The notes below the pieces were generated by a model. The model saw only the letters and a program-made list of their open reading frames with translations. It searched no databases and was not told where the DNA came from. Positions 4,959 to 5,802 of a stretch of 5,802 nucleotides of DNA are shown here, one piece after another. The stretch is taken from contig CAZPXF010000110.1 of the NCBI GenBank assembly GCA_964590945.1, forward strand, positions 1 through 5,802, read 5' to 3'. Source of the stretch: CAZPXF01 sp964590945. GTDB lineage: Bacteria > Bacillota > Clostridia > Lachnospirales > Lachnospiraceae. Position 1 is the first letter of the stretch. Each line of letters opens with the position of its first letter. Made by a program: the position numbers and the translations under genes.

Positions 4959-5802
4959 ATGGCAGGAATATTATATTTGTGTGCGACGCCGATCGGCAAT
5001 CTGGAAGATATGACGTTTCGCGCGGTTCGCATTTTGAAGGAGGTAAGTCTGATCGCGGCGGAGGATACGAGGAACAGTATCAAGCTTCTCAATCATTTTG
5101 AAATACATACGCCGATGACCAGTTATCATGAGTACAATAAGATTGAAAAAGGCAGAAAGCTTGTGGAGCGGTTATTGGACGGCGATGATATAGCGCTGAT
5201 CACAGATGCGGGGACGCCGGGGATCTCCGATCCGGGGGAGGAGCTTGTGCAGATGTGCTGCGAGGCGGGCGTTACTGTGACAAGCGTTCCGGGGGCGGCG
5301 GCATGTATTACGGCGCTCACGATGTCCGGCCTGTCGACACGCCGGTTTGCATTTGAGGCGTTCCTCCCTTCCGATAAAAAAGAGAGACAGGCTGTGCTTT
5401 CGGAACTTGTAAATGAAACGCGGACGATCATTATTTATGAAGCCCCGCACCGTCTTGTCCGGACGCTGGAGGAATTGCAGGAGACGCTTGGCGGTGACCG
5501 CCGGATTACCGTCTGCCGGGAGCTGACCAAGAAGCATGAGACTGCATTTCGGACGAGCATTAAGGAGGCGGCGTCATATTATACGGAAAAGGAGCCGAAG
5601 GGCGAGTGCGTTCTTGTCATCGAGGGGCGCAGCCGCGCGCAGATGAAAGCCGAGGAGCAGGCTCGCTGGGAGGAGATGGGACTTCCGGAACATATGGCAT
5701 ATTATGAAGATCAGGGCATCAGTCATAAGGAAGCGATGAAGCGGGTGGCGAAGGATCGTGGTATCGGCAAGCGTGATGTGTACAGGATGCTTTTGGATAT
5801 AT
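4959..5802 (+). CDS. rsmI: 16S rRNA (cytidine1402-2'-O)-methyltransferase RsmI, 3' end cut by window
   Basis: RsmI adds a 2'-O-methyl group to C1402 in the decoding centre of 16S rRNA using SAM, acting with RsmH, which modifies N4 of the same base. The 281 residues visible start with ILYLCATPIGNLEDMTFRA (4-22) and show AEDTR (34-38), the glycine-rich SAM-site segment ITDAGTPGISDPG (81-93), PGAAA (111-115), YEAPHRL (160-166), RELTKKHE (187-194) and GECVLVIEG (215-223), all hallmarks of the tetrapyrrole-methylase-like RsmI family. A small C-terminal domain, SHKEAMKRVAKDRGIGKRDV (255-274), matches the usual RsmI tail. Family members are about 280-295 residues, so only a few codons and the stop lie beyond the window. 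The gene is the counterpart of B. subtilis yabC and follows the trmN6-like gene after 77 bp. Confidence 0.97.
   Translation, partial: MAGILYLCATPIGNLEDMTFRAVRILKEVSLIAAEDTRNSIKLLNHFEIHTPMTSYHEYNKIEKGRKLVERLLDGDDIALITDAGTPGISDPGEELVQMCCEAGVTVTSVPGAAACITALTMSGLSTRRFAFEAFLPSDKKERQAVLSELVNETRTIIIYEAPHRLVRTLEELQETLGGDRRITVCRELTKKHETAFRTSIKEAASYYTEKEPKGECVLVIEGRSRAQMKAEEQARWEEMGLPEHMAYYEDQGISHKEAMKRVAKDRGIGKRDVYRMLLDI

Noticed and set aside
5126..5537. Two overlapping - strand open frames inside rsmI
   Set aside because: rsmI is continuous and motif-complete on the + strand, and these frames are shadows of it.
1..5802. Mobile element, CRISPR array, tRNA/rRNA gene, defence system or intrinsic terminator
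   Set aside because: No repeat arrays, transposase or integrase motifs, RNA gene signatures, or GC-hairpin-plus-T-run structures were seen. Every gene belongs to a known housekeeping family in a conserved order.

Overview
This 5.8 kb window reads as a conserved chromosomal housekeeping segment from a Gram-positive anaerobe of the Clostridia, most likely a Lachnospiraceae species. The reasons are roughly 50 % GC, strong AAGGAGG-type ribosome binding sites, and the gene order. Six genes all run on the + strand and probably form one operon. The order is: an Orn/Lys/Arg-decarboxylase-family PLP enzyme (YaaO-like), a guanylate-kinase-like P-loop protein, holB (clamp-loader delta'), ricT (YaaT/PSP1), a TrmN6/YabB-type tRNA methyltransferase, and rsmI (16S rRNA C1402 2'-O-methyltransferase), which is cut by the window edge. 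It matches the Bacillus subtilis yaaO-tmk-yaaQ-yaaR-holB-yaaT-yabA-yabB-yazA-yabC cluster, except that yaaQ, yaaR, yabA and yazA are missing and a guanylate-kinase-like gene sits where tmk would be.

Region by region. Bases 1-178 are an AT-rich non-coding leader with candidate promoters, a possible 11-codon upstream ORF and a small hairpin next to the first ribosome binding site. Bases 179-1597 hold the decarboxylase-like gene, which overlaps the kinase-like gene (1590-2189) by 8 bp. A 26 bp gap holding the holB ribosome binding site leads to holB (2216-3205). Only 3 bp separate holB from ricT (3209-4117). The trmN6-like gene (4117-4881) shares one base with the ricT stop. A 77 bp gap, the longest between genes here, precedes rsmI (4959 to the window end). 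No intrinsic terminator was seen, so the operon probably continues past the right edge.

The genes share no single pathway. They combine basic amino acid or polyamine metabolism, nucleotide metabolism (inferred), replication (delta'), RNase Y-linked mRNA maturation and developmental control (RicT), and tRNA and rRNA methylation. The linkage is old and conserved in Firmicutes, and the tight spacing suggests co-translation.

I found no mobile element, CRISPR array, tRNA, rRNA or defence system, and no convincing new system. The points most worth a second look are the divergent guanylate-kinase-like protein in the tmk position, the leader with its upstream ORF and hairpin, and the Ala-rich N-terminal extension of the TrmN6-like protein.
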